Assembly (NCBI GenBank): GCA_030427145.1
Contig: JAUHWT010000007.1
Span: 62,001-126,000 of the forward strand
DNA length: 64,000 nt
DNA from: Alphaproteobacteria bacterium
GTDB taxonomy: Bacteria; Pseudomonadota; Alphaproteobacteria; Rhodobacterales; Rhodobacteraceae
Direction of reading: 5' to 3'
This document shows positions 44,675 through 54,970 of this stretch, piece by piece. Position numbers and translations under genes: made by a program. The stretch's first letter is position 1. Every line of letters begins with the position of its first letter. The notes beneath the pieces are model-generated. The model did no database searches. It was not told the origin of the DNA and saw only the letters and a list, made by a program, of their open reading frames with translations.

Positions 44675-46381
44675 TCAGGCGCCGATCAGACCCATGCTTT
44701 CCAGCTTCAGCAGAACCTGCTGTGCGCAGTAATCCACGTCTGTGCCTTCGGTCTCAAGACGGACTTCCGGGTTCTGCGGCTCCTCGTAAGGGTCGGAGAT
44801 ACCGGTGAATTCCTTGATCTTGCCTTCGCGGGCCAGCTTGTAGAGACCCTTGCGGTCGCGCTTTTCGCACTCTTCCACGGAAGTCGCCACATGCACCTCA
44901 ACGAAGGAGCCATACTGCTCGATCATCTCACGCACGGCCCGGCGGGTCGCGGTGTAGGGCGCGATCGGCGCACAGATCGCGATACCACCGTTTTTGGTGA
45001 TCTCGGAAGCCACATAGCCGATCCGTTTGATGTTTATGTCCCTGTGTTCCTTGGAGAATCCAAGCTCGGAGGACAGGTGCTTACGAACCAGATCACCGTC
45101 CAGAAGGGTGGTCGGACGGCCGCCCATTTCCATCAGTTTCACCATCATCGCGTTAGCGATGGTGGATTTTCCGGAGCCGGACAGGCCGGTGAAGAACACG
45201 GTGAAGCCCTGCTTGTCACGGGGCGGCTTGGTCTTGCGCAGCTCGGCAACAACGTTCGGGAAGCTGAACCATTCAGGAATTTCAAGGCCTTCCTGAAGAC
45301 GGCGACGCAGCTCGGTGCCGGAGATGTTCAGGACGGTCATGCCTTCCTCAACCTCATCCGCCGGCTCATACTGGGCGCGCTCCTGGACGTAGACCATGTG
45401 TTTGAAGTCGACCATTTCACAGCCGATTTCGTCCTGGTACTTCTTGAACAGCTCCTGCGCGTCGTAGGGACCATAGAAGTCCTCACCGGCGGAGTTTTTG
45501 CCCGGTCCGGCGTGGTCGCGGCCAACGATCATGTGCGTACAGCCATGATTTCGCCGGATAATTCCGTGCCAGACGGCCTCACGCGGACCGGCCATGCGCA
45601 TGGCCAGGTTCAGCAGGGACATCTCGGTGGTGGCTGCCGGATACTGGTCCAGAACCGCCTCATAGCAGCGTACTCGCGTGAAGTGGTCGATGTCGCCCGG
45701 CTTGGTCAGGCCGACGACCGGATGGATCAGAAGGTTGGCCTGCGCCTCACGTGCGGCCCGGAAGGTCAGTTCCTGGTGGGCGCGGTGCAGCGGGTTACGT
45801 GTCTGGAATGCAACGATTTTCCGCCAGCCAAGCTTGCGGAAGAACGCGCGCAGCTCGTTCGGCGTGTTGCGGCGTGCGCGGAAATCGTAATGGACCGGCT
45901 GCTGGATGCCGGTGACCGGACCGCCAAGATAGATCTTGCCGGCGGTGTTGTGCAGGTAGTTCACGGCCGGGTGGGCCACGTCATCCGCACCAAAGACCTT
46001 TTCGGCCTCATTGGACTTGTTCGGCTCCCAGCTGTCGGTCACCGACATCATCGCCAGGATCACACCTTCGGGGTCGCGCAGCGCGATGTCCTGACCCGGC
46101 TCAATTTTGGAGGCAAACTCCTCGCTCACGTCCAGCGTGATCGGCATCGGCCACAGCGTACCGTCGGCCAGGCGCATGTTCTCGACAACGCTCTCATAGT
46201 CGTCCTTGCCGAGGAAACCTTTCAGCGGGTTGAACCCGCCATTCATCAGCAGCTCCAGGTCACAAACCTGCCGCGCCGTAAGATCCCAGGACGGAAGCTG
46301 CGCAGCCTCAACCTTCAGCTTTTCCGCGCTGTCGTAAGAAACAAACAGTTCGGGAATTGGAACGAGATTTGGGGCAGTCAT
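44675..46381 (-). CDS. sat-cysC: Fused sulfate adenylyltransferase / adenylylsulfate kinase
   Basis: Bifunctional sulfate-activating enzyme of 568 residues making APS and then PAPS for assimilation. The N-terminal ATP sulfurylase part shows [13 protein letters not shown] with the catalytic HRAH motif and GRDHAGPG; the C-terminal APS kinase (from about residue 395) has Walker [10 protein letters not shown] and the [15 protein letters not shown] region. This fused form is common in Rhodobacterales. ATG start. The rest of the cys pathway is not adjacent. Closed by its own terminator. Confidence 0.95.
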   Translation of the reverse strand: MTAPNLVPIPELFVSYDSAEKLKVEAAQLPSWDLTARQVCDLELLMNGGFNPLKGFLGKDDYESVVENMRLADGTLWPMPITLDVSEEFASKIEPGQDIALRDPEGVILAMMSVTDSWEPNKSNEAEKVFGADDVAHPAVNYLHNTAGKIYLGGPVTGIQQPVHYDFRARRNTPNELRAFFRKLGWRKIVAFQTRNPLHRAHQELTFRAAREAQANLLIHPVVGLTKPGDIDHFTRVRCYEAVLDQYPAATTEMSLLNLAMRMAGPREAVWHGIIRRNHGCTHMIVGRDHAGPGKNSAGEDFYGPYDAQELFKKYQDEIGCEMVDFKHMVYVQERAQYEPADEVEEGMTVLNISGTELRRRLQEGLEIPEWFSFPNVVAELRKTKPPRDKQGFTVFFTGLSGSGKSTIANAMMVKLMEMGGRPTTLLDGDLVRKHLSSELGFSKEHRDINIKRIGYVASEITKNGGIAICAPIAPYTATRRAVREMIEQYGSFVEVHVATSVEECEKRDRKGLYKLAREGKIKEFTGISDPYEEPQNPEVRLETEGTDVDYCAQQVLLKLESMGLIGA

Positions 46382-46534
46382 TTACGGGAACCTTTACCAC
46401 TGATTCGGAACTGCGTGGGTGTTAGCAGGCACCGGCCAATCGGTCAAAGCACTCGTGCAGGTATCATGGTTAAGCGAACGTTAATCCGATGATGCAGTGC
46501 AACAATGTCGCACTTTTGGCCGTTTCCCCTCAAT

Positions 46535-47149
46535 TTAGTCCAAATTTGACAGTAATTTGAAGGCATGACGCACTCTGAGGAAGGCGGTGAAGAAACACAG
46601 ACCCGCGAAGACATGGGCCATTGGGGCGAAGGCGGAGGAGAAGAGGCAGAGCAGGACGAAGAACGCGATGGTCTCGAACCCCTCGAGCAGTCCACCGGAA
46701 TAGTAAAGGTTTTTGATACCCTGCGCACTGGTCGAAAGCCCGCGTTTTTCAGCGATGATGGCGAAGCCCAGAAATGATGAGCCGTTCACGTAAAAGGACA
46801 GCAGCAGCACCGCACCAGCCCCCCCGTTGACGGCCGGATCAAGCAATACAAACCCCAACGGTATGGCCCCGTAGAAGAAGAAGTCGGCGGTGATGTCCAG
46901 ATATCCGCCGAAATCCGTGGTCTCCGTCGCCCGTGCAATGGCGCCGTCGAGACCGTCAGCCAGGCGGGACAGCAACAGCGGTATCAGCGCGGCCTCGGGA
47001 CCGCCGAACGCAATCATGGCCGCAGCGCACAGACCCAGCACAAGGCCCGTCAGGGTGACCGTATTCGCGGTCATGCCCATTGCCGCCATCCGCCGGCCCA
47101 TGCGGTTCAGGGGCGGGTCAATATGCGTTCTGATTTCGGCGTCGAACAT
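46535..47149 (-). CDS. CDP-alcohol phosphatidyltransferase
   Basis: Integral membrane enzyme of about 204 residues that transfers a phosphatidyl group from CDP-diacylglycerol to an alcohol. The CDP-OH-P motif is complete (RLADGLDGAIARATETTDFGGYLDITAD, fitting D-x2-D-G-x2-A-R-x8-G-x3-D-x3-D). Five to six hydrophobic helices follow. Whether it makes PS, PG or another lipid cannot be told. The ATG at 47149 (MFDAEIRTHID) with AAAAGG 8 bases upstream is preferred over longer starts. It is divergent from the M20 gene. Confidence 0.85.
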   Translation of the reverse strand: MFDAEIRTHIDPPLNRMGRRMAAMGMTANTVTLTGLVLGLCAAAMIAFGGPEAALIPLLLSRLADGLDGAIARATETTDFGGYLDITADFFFYGAIPLGFVLLDPAVNGGAGAVLLLSFYVNGSSFLGFAIIAEKRGLSTSAQGIKNLYYSGGLLEGFETIAFFVLLCLFSSAFAPMAHVFAGLCFFTAFLRVRHAFKLLSNLD

Positions 47150-47316
47150 GCCTTTGGCCTTTTCTGCTGCATGTTGCCCTTCGACCATATGCGGGCAATT
47201 GTTACAGCCCAGTAACAGAAATACTGGCGGGGCGTGGTTACAATTAGCTGAACGGGGGTAACTGGACAAACGCGGTCATGTTCTCAATGGTGATGGAAAA
47301 GACAGGCGGGGCTTCC

Positions 47317-48621
47317 ATGCAGGATATTTCAGAGAAACTCGATCAGGAGGTTCTGGCGCGCCGTGACGATCTGATTGCGCTGACCCAGGATCTGATCCGA
47401 ATTCCCACGCTCAATCCGCCGGGAGAGTGTTACCGCGACATATGTGAGTTTCTCGCGGCCCGCCTGAAGCCGCAGGGGTTTGAGGTGCAACTGATACGCG
47501 CCCATGACACGCCGGGCGATAGCGACCGTTATCCGCGCTGGAACCTCGTAGCCCGCCGGGAGGGCACGCGGCCGGGTTCCTGCGTGCACTTCAACGGTCA
47601 TACGGATGTGGTGGAGGTCGGGCAGGGCTGGACAACCGATCCCTTCGGCGGTGAGTTGAAAGACGGGCTGATTTATGGACGCGGGGCCTGTGACATGAAG
47701 GGTGGCATTGCGGCCGCGATTGTGGCCGTTGAGGCGTTTATGGCCAAATGTCCTGATTTTGCGGGGTCGATTGAGATTTCAGCCACGGCGGATGAGGAAA
47801 CCGGGGGCTATGGCGGTGTCGCCTATCTGGCGGAACAGGGCTACTTCAACCCCGATCGGGTGCAGCACGTCATCATTCCGGAGCCTCTTAACAAGGACCG
47901 GATCTGTCTGGGGCACCGGGGCGTGTGGTGGGCGGAACTGGAGACCTATGGGCGGATCGCGCATGGCTCGATGCCATTCCTGGGCGACTGCGCCGTGCGG
48001 CATATGGGGGCGGTGATGCGGGAGATGGAGGATGTGCTCTATCCTGCGCTGGCCGCGCGCAAGACCGCGATGCCCGTTGTGCCGGACGGGGCGCGGTCCT
48101 CGACACTGAACATCAACTCCATCCACGGCGGACAGGATGAGCGGCCCGCGGATTTCGACGGTTGGCCCTCGGCGGTGGTGCCGGACAGTTGCCGGATGAT
48201 CATCGACCGGCGTTTTCTGGCGGAGGAAAGCCTTGAGGAGGTGCGTGACGAGTTCCGTCAGGTCGTCGACCGGGCGCGGGAAAGGGGGCCGGATTTCAAA
48301 TACCGCCTGAGCGACATGCATGACGTTCTGCCCTCCATGACGGACCGGGACGCGCCGGTGGTGCAGGCCCTGTCCGGGGCGATGGCCGCGAAGTTTGGCA
48401 AAGACCCGGAATTCGTGGTCTCGCCCGGAACCTATGACCAGAAACATATCGACCGGATCGGGCGGCTGAAGAATTGTGTGGCCTACGGTCCAGGAATACT
48501 GGACCTTGCGCACCAACCGGATGAATATGTGGGTGTAAATGACATGCTGGACTCGGCAATCGTGATGGCTACCGCCCTTGCGGGACTGCTTGGAGTAACG
48601 GCGGACGGGGAGGCGGGATAA
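47317..48621 (+). CDS. M20 family deacylase (ArgE/DapE type)
   Basis: Metallopeptidase of 434 residues that probably removes an acyl or carbamoyl group from an amino acid. The dinuclear zinc motifs are HFNGHTDVV (His and Asp ligands), GRGACDMKGG (shared Asp) and ATADEETGG (catalytic Glu and Glu ligand). It heads the plus-strand catabolic operon. An ATG at 47278 would add 13 residues; the ATG at 47317 follows GGCGGGG and is preferred. No signal peptide, so the substrate is handled in the cytoplasm after import by the ABC system. Confidence 0.85.
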   Translation: MQDISEKLDQEVLARRDDLIALTQDLIRIPTLNPPGECYRDICEFLAARLKPQGFEVQLIRAHDTPGDSDRYPRWNLVARREGTRPGSCVHFNGHTDVVEVGQGWTTDPFGGELKDGLIYGRGACDMKGGIAAAIVAVEAFMAKCPDFAGSIEISATADEETGGYGGVAYLAEQGYFNPDRVQHVIIPEPLNKDRICLGHRGVWWAELETYGRIAHGSMPFLGDCAVRHMGAVMREMEDVLYPALAARKTAMPVVPDGARSSTLNINSIHGGQDERPADFDGWPSAVVPDSCRMIIDRRFLAEESLEEVRDEFRQVVDRARERGPDFKYRLSDMHDVLPSMTDRDAPVVQALSGAMAAKFGKDPEFVVSPGTYDQKHIDRIGRLKNCVAYGPGILDLAHQPDEYVGVNDMLDSAIVMATALAGLLGVTADGEAG

Positions 48622-48647
48622 CCGCCGGGGACACAGGAGAGGTCGCA

Positions 48648-50123
48648 ATGAAATCAACCCAACTGGTGCTTGCTGGTGGACTGCTGCTGTTTGCGGGAGC
48701 GGCCCATGCGCAGCAGACGGATCTGGTTCTGGGGATGCAGCTTGAGCCTCCCCATCTCGACCCGACCTCGGCTGCCGCGGCGGCGATTGACGAGGTGACT
48801 TACGCCAATGTCTTCGAGGGGCTGACGCGTTTTGCCTCGGACGGCTCGGTTTTGCCTGGGCTTGCCGAAAGCTGGGAAATCGCGCCGGACGGGCTGTCCT
48901 GGGTGTTCAATCTCCGCCAGGGCGTGACGTTCCACGACGGAGCACCTTTTACAGCGGAGGACGTGGCGTTTTCGCTGGAACGGGCGATTGCCGAGGATTC
49001 CACCAATGCCCAGAAACAGCTCTTTGACGGTATCAATTCGGTCAATGTGATTGATGATGTGACAGTCGAGATTGGACTGGACGTTCCCAAGGGTGCGCTT
49101 CTCTCCAACCTGGCCTGGGGGGATGCGGTAATCGTGTCGCCGGGCAGTGCGGAGACCAACACAACCGAGCCGGTTGGCACCGGACCGTTCCGGTTCTCGA
49201 ACTGGGTGCAGGGCGACAGCGTGGAACTGGTCCGCAACCCGGACTACTGGGGTGAGCCCGCGAAGCTGGAACAGGTGACGTTCAAGTTTATTTCCGATCC
49301 CACCGCTGCCTTTGCCGCCCTGATGGCGGGTGATGTGGATGCGTTTCCGGTGTTCCCTGCGCCGGAGAACCTGGCGCAGTTTGAGGCTGACCCGCGGTTT
49401 AATGTGATCGTGGGCTCGACCGAGGGTGAGACAATTCTGTCGACCAATAATGGCCGTGAGCCGTTCGACAATATTCTGGTGCGTGAGGCGATTGCCCATG
49501 CCATCGACCGGCAGGCGATCATTGACGGGGCGATGTTTGGCTACGGGACGCCGATTGGCTCACATTTTGCGCCGCATCACCCGGCCTATGTCGATCTGAC
49601 GGGGATGTCGGAATATGACCCCGAGCTTGCGCGGTCGCTGCTGGAGGAAGCCGGGTATCCCGACGGGTTTGAGACGACCCTGACGCTGCCGCCGCCGTCC
49701 TATGCCCGGCGTGGCGGTGAGATTATCGCGTCGCAGCTGCGCGAGGTCGGCATTGATGCGGAGATCATCAATGTCGAATGGGCGCAGTGGCTGGAGCAGG
49801 TGTTCAAGGCGAAGGACTATGGCCTGAGCATTGTCAGCCATACGGAGCCGATGGATATCGGGATCTACGCCCGTGACGACTATTATTTCGACTACCGCGA
49901 TCCGGTGATGGCGGCCCTGATGCACGAGTTGGACGCCACGGCGGATACGGAGGACCGGGCCTCCCTGCTTGAGGCGGCGCAGACCCGCATCGCGGAGAAC
50001 TACGTGAACGGGTATCTGTTCCAGCTCGCGAAGACCGGTGTGGCCGATGCCAAAATCCGGGGCCTGTGGGAAAACTCGCCCACACAGGCAAATGATGTGA
50101 CTGCGGTTTACTGGGAGGAATAG
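48648..50123 (+). CDS. Peptide-type ABC substrate-binding protein (SBP family 5)
   Basis: Periplasmic binding protein of 491 residues. The signal peptide is cut after AAHA (about residue 22); the family start DLVLGMQLEPPHLDPTSAA and the region PVGTGPFRFSNWVQGDSVELVRN are diagnostic of DppA/OppA-type proteins. It precedes two permeases and a fused ATPase. GAGAGG before the ATG. Ligands of this family range from peptides to glutathione or nickel complexes and opines; the operon suggests a peptide- or amide-like compound. Confidence 0.92.
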   Translation: MKSTQLVLAGGLLLFAGAAHAQQTDLVLGMQLEPPHLDPTSAAAAAIDEVTYANVFEGLTRFASDGSVLPGLAESWEIAPDGLSWVFNLRQGVTFHDGAPFTAEDVAFSLERAIAEDSTNAQKQLFDGINSVNVIDDVTVEIGLDVPKGALLSNLAWGDAVIVSPGSAETNTTEPVGTGPFRFSNWVQGDSVELVRNPDYWGEPAKLEQVTFKFISDPTAAFAALMAGDVDAFPVFPAPENLAQFEADPRFNVIVGSTEGETILSTNNGREPFDNILVREAIAHAIDRQAIIDGAMFGYGTPIGSHFAPHHPAYVDLTGMSEYDPELARSLLEEAGYPDGFETTLTLPPPSYARRGGEIIASQLREVGIDAEIINVEWAQWLEQVFKAKDYGLSIVSHTEPMDIGIYARDDYYFDYRDPVMAALMHELDATADTEDRASLLEAAQTRIAENYVNGYLFQLAKTGVADAKIRGLWENSPTQANDVTAVYWEE

Positions 50124-50184
50124 GCGCGATACGCCTTCGTTCAGTTCGACGTACAACCACTGAAGACAGGAACAGGCTGAATTC

Positions 50185-51132
50185 ATGCTGCATTTCGCAC
50201 TGGCCCGCCTCACCTCCCTGGGGCTGAGCCTTGTTGTGGCCAGTGTCGTGATCTTCTTCGCGCTGGAGGTCGTGCCGGGTGATCCGGCGGCCTACATGCT
50301 GGGGATGAACGCGAGCCCGGAGACGGTGGCGGCGCTGCGAACGGAACTGGGGCTCGATGCGGGGCCGGTGGAGCGGTATTTCACCTGGGCGACGGGGCTT
50401 CTGACCGGGGATTTTGGGATATCCTACACCTACCGCACGCCGGTGGCGGAGATGATCGGAGAGCGGATCAAGGTGTCTCTGCCACTTGCGCTCTATGCGC
50501 TGGCGCTGTCGACGCTGATCGCGTTTCCCGTGGGTATCTGGGCCGCGACGCACCGGGGCAAAGCGCAGGACATGGGTGTGATGGCGGCGACGCAGCTTGG
50601 CATTGCGGTGCCGAATTTCTGGTTTGCGATGCTGTTGGTGCTGGTCTTCGCGATTGGTCTGCGCTGGTTTTCAGCCGGTGGGTTTCCGGGCTGGGATGCC
50701 GGGTTTTTTGAGGGCATGAAGGCGCTGACGCTGCCGGCCATTGCGCTGGCCCTGCCGCAGGCGTCGATCCTGGCGCGGGTGATGCGTTCGGCGCTGCTCG
50801 ACACGATGGGCGAGGATTTTATCCGGACGGCGCGGGCCAAGGGGCTGAGCCGGCGGCAGGCGCTGTGGCGTCATGCGCTGCGCAATGCGCTTATTCCGGT
50901 TTTGACCATCATCGGGCTGCAGTTTTCTTTTTTGCTGGCGGGTGCGATCATCATTGAGAACGTGTTTTTCCTGCCGGGGCTTGGACGGCTGGTGTTTCAG
51001 GCGATCAGCCAGCGGGACCTGATTGTGGTTGAGAGTGTCGTGATGCTGCTGGTCGTGGCGGTGATTGTGGTCACGTTCTGCGTGGATCTGGCCTATGCGG
51101 CCGTGGATCCGCGACTGCGGAGGCGGGGCTGA
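50185..51132 (+). CDS. Peptide-type ABC permease (DppB-like)
   Basis: First permease of the importer, 315 residues, six hydrophobic helices. The N-terminal helix and the VVPGDPAAYMLG segment are typical of the DppB/OppB group, and the EAA loop reads RTARAKGLSRRQALWRHALRNALIPV. Its stop overlaps the start of the second permease (TGATG). Confidence 0.92.
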   Translation: MLHFALARLTSLGLSLVVASVVIFFALEVVPGDPAAYMLGMNASPETVAALRTELGLDAGPVERYFTWATGLLTGDFGISYTYRTPVAEMIGERIKVSLPLALYALALSTLIAFPVGIWAATHRGKAQDMGVMAATQLGIAVPNFWFAMLLVLVFAIGLRWFSAGGFPGWDAGFFEGMKALTLPAIALALPQASILARVMRSALLDTMGEDFIRTARAKGLSRRQALWRHALRNALIPVLTIIGLQFSFLLAGAIIIENVFFLPGLGRLVFQAISQRDLIVVESVVMLLVVAVIVVTFCVDLAYAAVDPRLRRRG

Positions 51133-51944
51133 TGCGGACACTGCTGACCGGGGCGGTGATTGCCGGGGTGTTCGTGCTGGGCGCCATTGTGTCGTTTTTC
51201 TGGACGCCCCACGACGTTGAGGCGATCAATATCGCCGCGAAACTGCTGACGCCGGGGGACGGGTACTGGTTCGGGACGGATCATTTCGGGCGCGACATCT
51301 TCTCGATGATCCTGGTTGGTGCGAGGGTATCAATTGCGGTGGCGATTGTGGCGGTTGGCATTGGGATGGGCATTGGCATTCCGCTTGGGCTGACGGCGGC
51401 GGCGCGCAAGGGGTCGCTGCTCGATGAGGTGATCATGCGGGGTAATGACCTGATCTTTGCGTTTCCCGCACTGCTGATCGCGATCATGATTACGGCGGTG
51501 TTTGGGCCCTCGGCGGTCAATGCGATCATTGCCATCGGGATTTTCAACATACCTGTTTTTGCGCGGCTGGTCCGCGGGGCGGCGCTGGGCCTTTGGACGC
51601 GCGATTTCATTCTCTCGGCCCGTGTGTCGGGCAAGGGCGCGGTGCGGATTTCGCTCGAGCATATTCTGCCCAACCTGATGAGCCTTCTGATCGTGCAGGG
51701 GACGATCCAGTTTTCGCTGGGCATTTTGGCGGAGGCGGGTCTGTCCTATGTGGGGCTTGGCGTGCAGCCGCCAACGCCGTCCTGGGGGCGGATGCTGGCG
51801 GAGAGTCAGACGATGATTTCATTTGCACCGCACCTAGCGCTGTTTCCGGGGCTGGCGATTGTGCTGACAGTGCTGGGGCTGAACCTGATGGGGGACGGAT
51901 TGCGGGACATGCTTGATCCGCGCATTCGCAGGGTGCGCGCATGA
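51132..51944 (+). CDS. Peptide-type ABC permease (DppC-like)
   Basis: Second permease, 270 residues, with WFGTDHFGRDIFSMILVGARVS, the DppC signature before the core helices, and the EAA loop LSARVSGKGAVRISLEHILPN. Five to six helices. It overlaps both neighbours, so the importer genes are translationally coupled. Confidence 0.92.
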   Translation: MRTLLTGAVIAGVFVLGAIVSFFWTPHDVEAINIAAKLLTPGDGYWFGTDHFGRDIFSMILVGARVSIAVAIVAVGIGMGIGIPLGLTAAARKGSLLDEVIMRGNDLIFAFPALLIAIMITAVFGPSAVNAIIAIGIFNIPVFARLVRGAALGLWTRDFILSARVSGKGAVRISLEHILPNLMSLLIVQGTIQFSLGILAEAGLSYVGLGVQPPTPSWGRMLAESQTMISFAPHLALFPGLAIVLTVLGLNLMGDGLRDMLDPRIRRVRA

Positions 51945-53527
51945 GCCTGCTGCGTATTCGTGATCTCGACGTGTCGATCCATGGGAAACCGGTTCTGGAC
52001 CGGGTGTCGCTCGAACTGGCGCCGGGGCATGTGCTGGGGATCATTGGTGAAAGTGGTTCGGGCAAGTCCATGACGGCTCTGTCGATCATGGATCTGCTGC
52101 CGGATGGATCGGGGATGAGCGGGTCGATTGAACTCGACGGTAACGACCTGACCGGGCTGAGCGAGCGGCAGATGTGTGACATTCGCGGTCGCGACATTGG
52201 CATGATCTTTCAGGAGCCGATGACCGCGCTCAATCCGTTGCGTACCATTGGCGATCAGGTGGCCGAGACGGTGCGCATTCATGGCGGGGCCGGGCGCGGT
52301 GAGGCGGCGCGAATTGCGGGTGATATGCTGGAGCGGGTCGGTCTGCCCCGCGAAAAGTTCCCGCCCACACGCTATCCGCATGAGCTTTCCGGCGGGCAGC
52401 GGCAGCGGGTGGTGATTGCCATGGCCATCGCCCTGCAGCCCCGGTTGCTGATTGCCGATGAGCCGACCACCGCGCTCGATGTGACAACGCAGGCGGGGAT
52501 TTTGCGTCTGCTGCGCCGTCTGGTGCTTGAGGATGGCATGGGGCTGATCCTGATTACGCATGATTTGGCAGTGGTGTCGGGGAATGCCGATCACCTGGCG
52601 ATCATGCGACAGGGCCAGGTGGTGGAGGCCGGGCCCTCCGACAAGGTCATGCGCGCGCTGCGCCACCCGTATACCCGCGCGCTGTTTGAGGCGTCGTCGC
52701 ATCAGCCGGACAGAACCGCCGGGCATGTCGGCACGCCGCTGTTGGAAGCGCGCAACATGGTGCGGGACTACGTCACGCCGCGAAAGGGTCTGTTCGGGGC
52801 GCATGGCACGTTTCGGGCGGTGCGCGACGTGAGTTTTTCGATTTCGCATGGCGAGAGCCTGGGGCTTGTGGGCGAGTCCGGCTGTGGCAAATCGACCCTG
52901 ACGCGGGCCATTCTGGGGCTTGAGCCGCTGCAGGGCGGGAGCGTCCATGTGGACGGGCATCCGGTTGAGGCGGGTCAGAAGATGCCGAAGGATCTGCGCG
53001 CCAAGATGCAGGTGGTGTTCCAGGATCCTTATGGCAGTTTCAATCCCAGGCACCGCGTCGGGCGGCTTGTGACGGAGCCGTTTCACCTGCTGGACAATCC
53101 GCCCAAAGGAGCGGAAAGGAAGGCGGCAATTGATACGGCGCTGACCGATGTGGGGCTGCATCCCGATGACGCCGACCGGTACATCCATGAGTTTTCCGGC
53201 GGGCAGAGGCAGCGCATCGCCATTGCCCGTGCGCTGATCATCAGGCCGCAGCTGATTATTCTCGATGAGGCCGTATCGGCGCTCGACGTGTCCATCCGCG
53301 CCCAGATCCTTGACCTGCTGGCGGATTTGTCCGGCCGCTACGGGCTGTCCTATCTGTTTATCACGCATGACCTGACGGTGGTGCAGGCCATTACCGACCG
53401 GGTGATGGTCATGCAGGCCGGTGAGATCGTGGAGACGGGACGGACGGAAGAGGTCTTCGCCAATCCGCAACACGAATACACCCGCACGCTCCTGGCGGCG
53501 GCACCGGTACTGGAGATGTCTGCATGA
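51941..53527 (+). CDS. Fused two-domain ABC ATPase (DppD-DppF type)
   Basis: Both ATPases of the importer on one chain of 528 residues. The first domain has Walker A GESGSGKS at 36-43, signature LSGGQRQR and Walker B LLIADEPTTALD; the second has Walker A GESGCGKST near 308 and signature FSGGQRQR, with Walker B LIILDEAVSALD. The C-terminal oligopeptide-transporter extension (HEYTRTLL) is present. Start overlaps the permease stop as ATGA. Confidence 0.94.
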   Translation: MSLLRIRDLDVSIHGKPVLDRVSLELAPGHVLGIIGESGSGKSMTALSIMDLLPDGSGMSGSIELDGNDLTGLSERQMCDIRGRDIGMIFQEPMTALNPLRTIGDQVAETVRIHGGAGRGEAARIAGDMLERVGLPREKFPPTRYPHELSGGQRQRVVIAMAIALQPRLLIADEPTTALDVTTQAGILRLLRRLVLEDGMGLILITHDLAVVSGNADHLAIMRQGQVVEAGPSDKVMRALRHPYTRALFEASSHQPDRTAGHVGTPLLEARNMVRDYVTPRKGLFGAHGTFRAVRDVSFSISHGESLGLVGESGCGKSTLTRAILGLEPLQGGSVHVDGHPVEAGQKMPKDLRAKMQVVFQDPYGSFNPRHRVGRLVTEPFHLLDNPPKGAERKAAIDTALTDVGLHPDDADRYIHEFSGGQRQRIAIARALIIRPQLIILDEAVSALDVSIRAQILDLLADLSGRYGLSYLFITHDLTVVQAITDRVMVMQAGEIVETGRTEEVFANPQHEYTRTLLAAAPVLEMSA

Positions 53528-54969
53528 AAAGGTTTCACAGGCGGCAGTGTTTTATCGGCGGTCATTGGGTTCCGGCGCGGGATGGCGCGGTCATGGATGC
53601 GGTCGATCCCTCCACCGGCGAGGTCTTTTCCTCGATCAGCCTCGGCAGTCCGGTTGAGATTGATGCCGCGGTGCAGGCGGCGCGGGAGGCCGCGGAGGGT
53701 GTCTGGGGGGCGACCACGGCTGTTGAGCGCGGGCGTGTTTTGACGCGCATTGGGCAACTGGTGCTGGAGCATGTGGATGAACTGGCCGACCTGGAGGCGC
53801 GGGATGTGGGCAAACCCCTGACCCAGGCCCGGGCCGATGCGGTGGCTCTTGCGCGGTATATGGAGTTTTTCGGCGGGGCGGCGGACAAGCTGATGGGGGA
53901 GACCATTCCCTTCTTGGCCGGGTACACGGTTTATACCCTGCGCGAACCGCATGGGGTGACCGGACATATCGTTCCGTGGAATTACCCAATGCAGATCATC
54001 GGACGCTCGGTCGGGGCGGCATTGGCGGCGGGAAATGCCGCAGTGCTCAAACCGGCGGAAGAGGCGTGCCTGACCGCTCTGGCCTTCGCGGAACTGGCCG
54101 AGGAGGCCGGGCTGCCCGCCGGGGCGCTGAATGTGGTTCCGGGCCTGGGGCAGGGCGCGGGTGCGGCTCTGGCCGGGCATGGGGGCGTGGATCACCTCTC
54201 ATTCACCGGATCGGTTGCGACAGGCAGTTCGGTGCAGGCGGCGGCCTCGGCTGCCGTGGTTCCGGTGACGCTTGAACTGGGCGGCAAGTCGCCGGAACTG
54301 GTGTTTGATGACGCGGATCTCGACCGGGCGTTGCCGTTTCTGGTGGGGCCTGGCATCCAGAATGCGGGCCAGACCTGTTCGGCGGCGTCGCGAATTCTGG
54401 TGCAGCAGGGCGTCTATGAGGAAGTCGTGGCGCGGATGGGCGCGCGGTATGACGCGTTTCGGGCCGGTCCCGCGCTGGATGATCTCGATCTTGGGCCGCT
54501 TATCTCGGCACGCCAGAAAACCATTGTGGACGGTTTTCTGGATCAGGCGGATGGTCTGCGGATCGCCGGGCGTGGCCGGATCGTGGATCATGCCCCGGAA
54601 GGTGGCAGTTACGTGCCTCCGGTTCTGTTTGCGGATGTGCCGCCGGATCACGTGCTGGCACGGGAGGAGATTTTTGGCCCCGTTCAGGTCGTCATCCCGT
54701 TTGAGGATGAGGCCGACGCGGTGCGGATCGCAAACTCGACCGGGTATGGACTGGTCGCCGCGGTCTGGACCGGGGACGGGTCGCGTGCAATGCGGCTTGC
54801 CAAACGGTTGCGGGCCGGTCAGGTTTTCATAAACAACTATGGAGCGGCAGGCGGAGTGGAACTGCCGTTCGGGGGAGTGGGGTTGTCAGGTCACGGGCGC
54901 GAGAAGGGGTTTGAGTCCCTTTATGGCTTTACCCGCCTGAAAACCGTTGCAACACATCACGGAGAGTAA
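53524..54969 (+). CDS. Aldehyde dehydrogenase
   Basis: NAD(P)+-dependent aldehyde oxidation, 481 residues. The catalytic cysteine is in NAGQTCSAASR, the general base glutamate in LELGGKSPEL, and the cofactor site contains PWNYPMQIIG and FTGSVATG. It most resembles betaine/aminoaldehyde- and 4-aminobutanal-type dehydrogenases, but the substrate is inferred only from the operon. Its ATG overlaps the ATPase stop. Confidence 0.9.
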   Translation: MKRFHRRQCFIGGHWVPARDGAVMDAVDPSTGEVFSSISLGSPVEIDAAVQAAREAAEGVWGATTAVERGRVLTRIGQLVLEHVDELADLEARDVGKPLTQARADAVALARYMEFFGGAADKLMGETIPFLAGYTVYTLREPHGVTGHIVPWNYPMQIIGRSVGAALAAGNAAVLKPAEEACLTALAFAELAEEAGLPAGALNVVPGLGQGAGAALAGHGGVDHLSFTGSVATGSSVQAAASAAVVPVTLELGGKSPELVFDDADLDRALPFLVGPGIQNAGQTCSAASRILVQQGVYEEVVARMGARYDAFRAGPALDDLDLGPLISARQKTIVDGFLDQADGLRIAGRGRIVDHAPEGGSYVPPVLFADVPPDHVLAREEIFGPVQVVIPFEDEADAVRIANSTGYGLVAAVWTGDGSRAMRLAKRLRAGQVFINNYGAAGGVELPFGGVGLSGHGREKGFESLYGFTRLKTVATHHGE

Positions 54970-54970
54970 C

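Noticed and set aside
51806-53473. 555-codon minus-strand frame opposite the fused ABC ATPase
   Set aside because: Shadow of a clear ATPase gene with intact motifs on the other strand.
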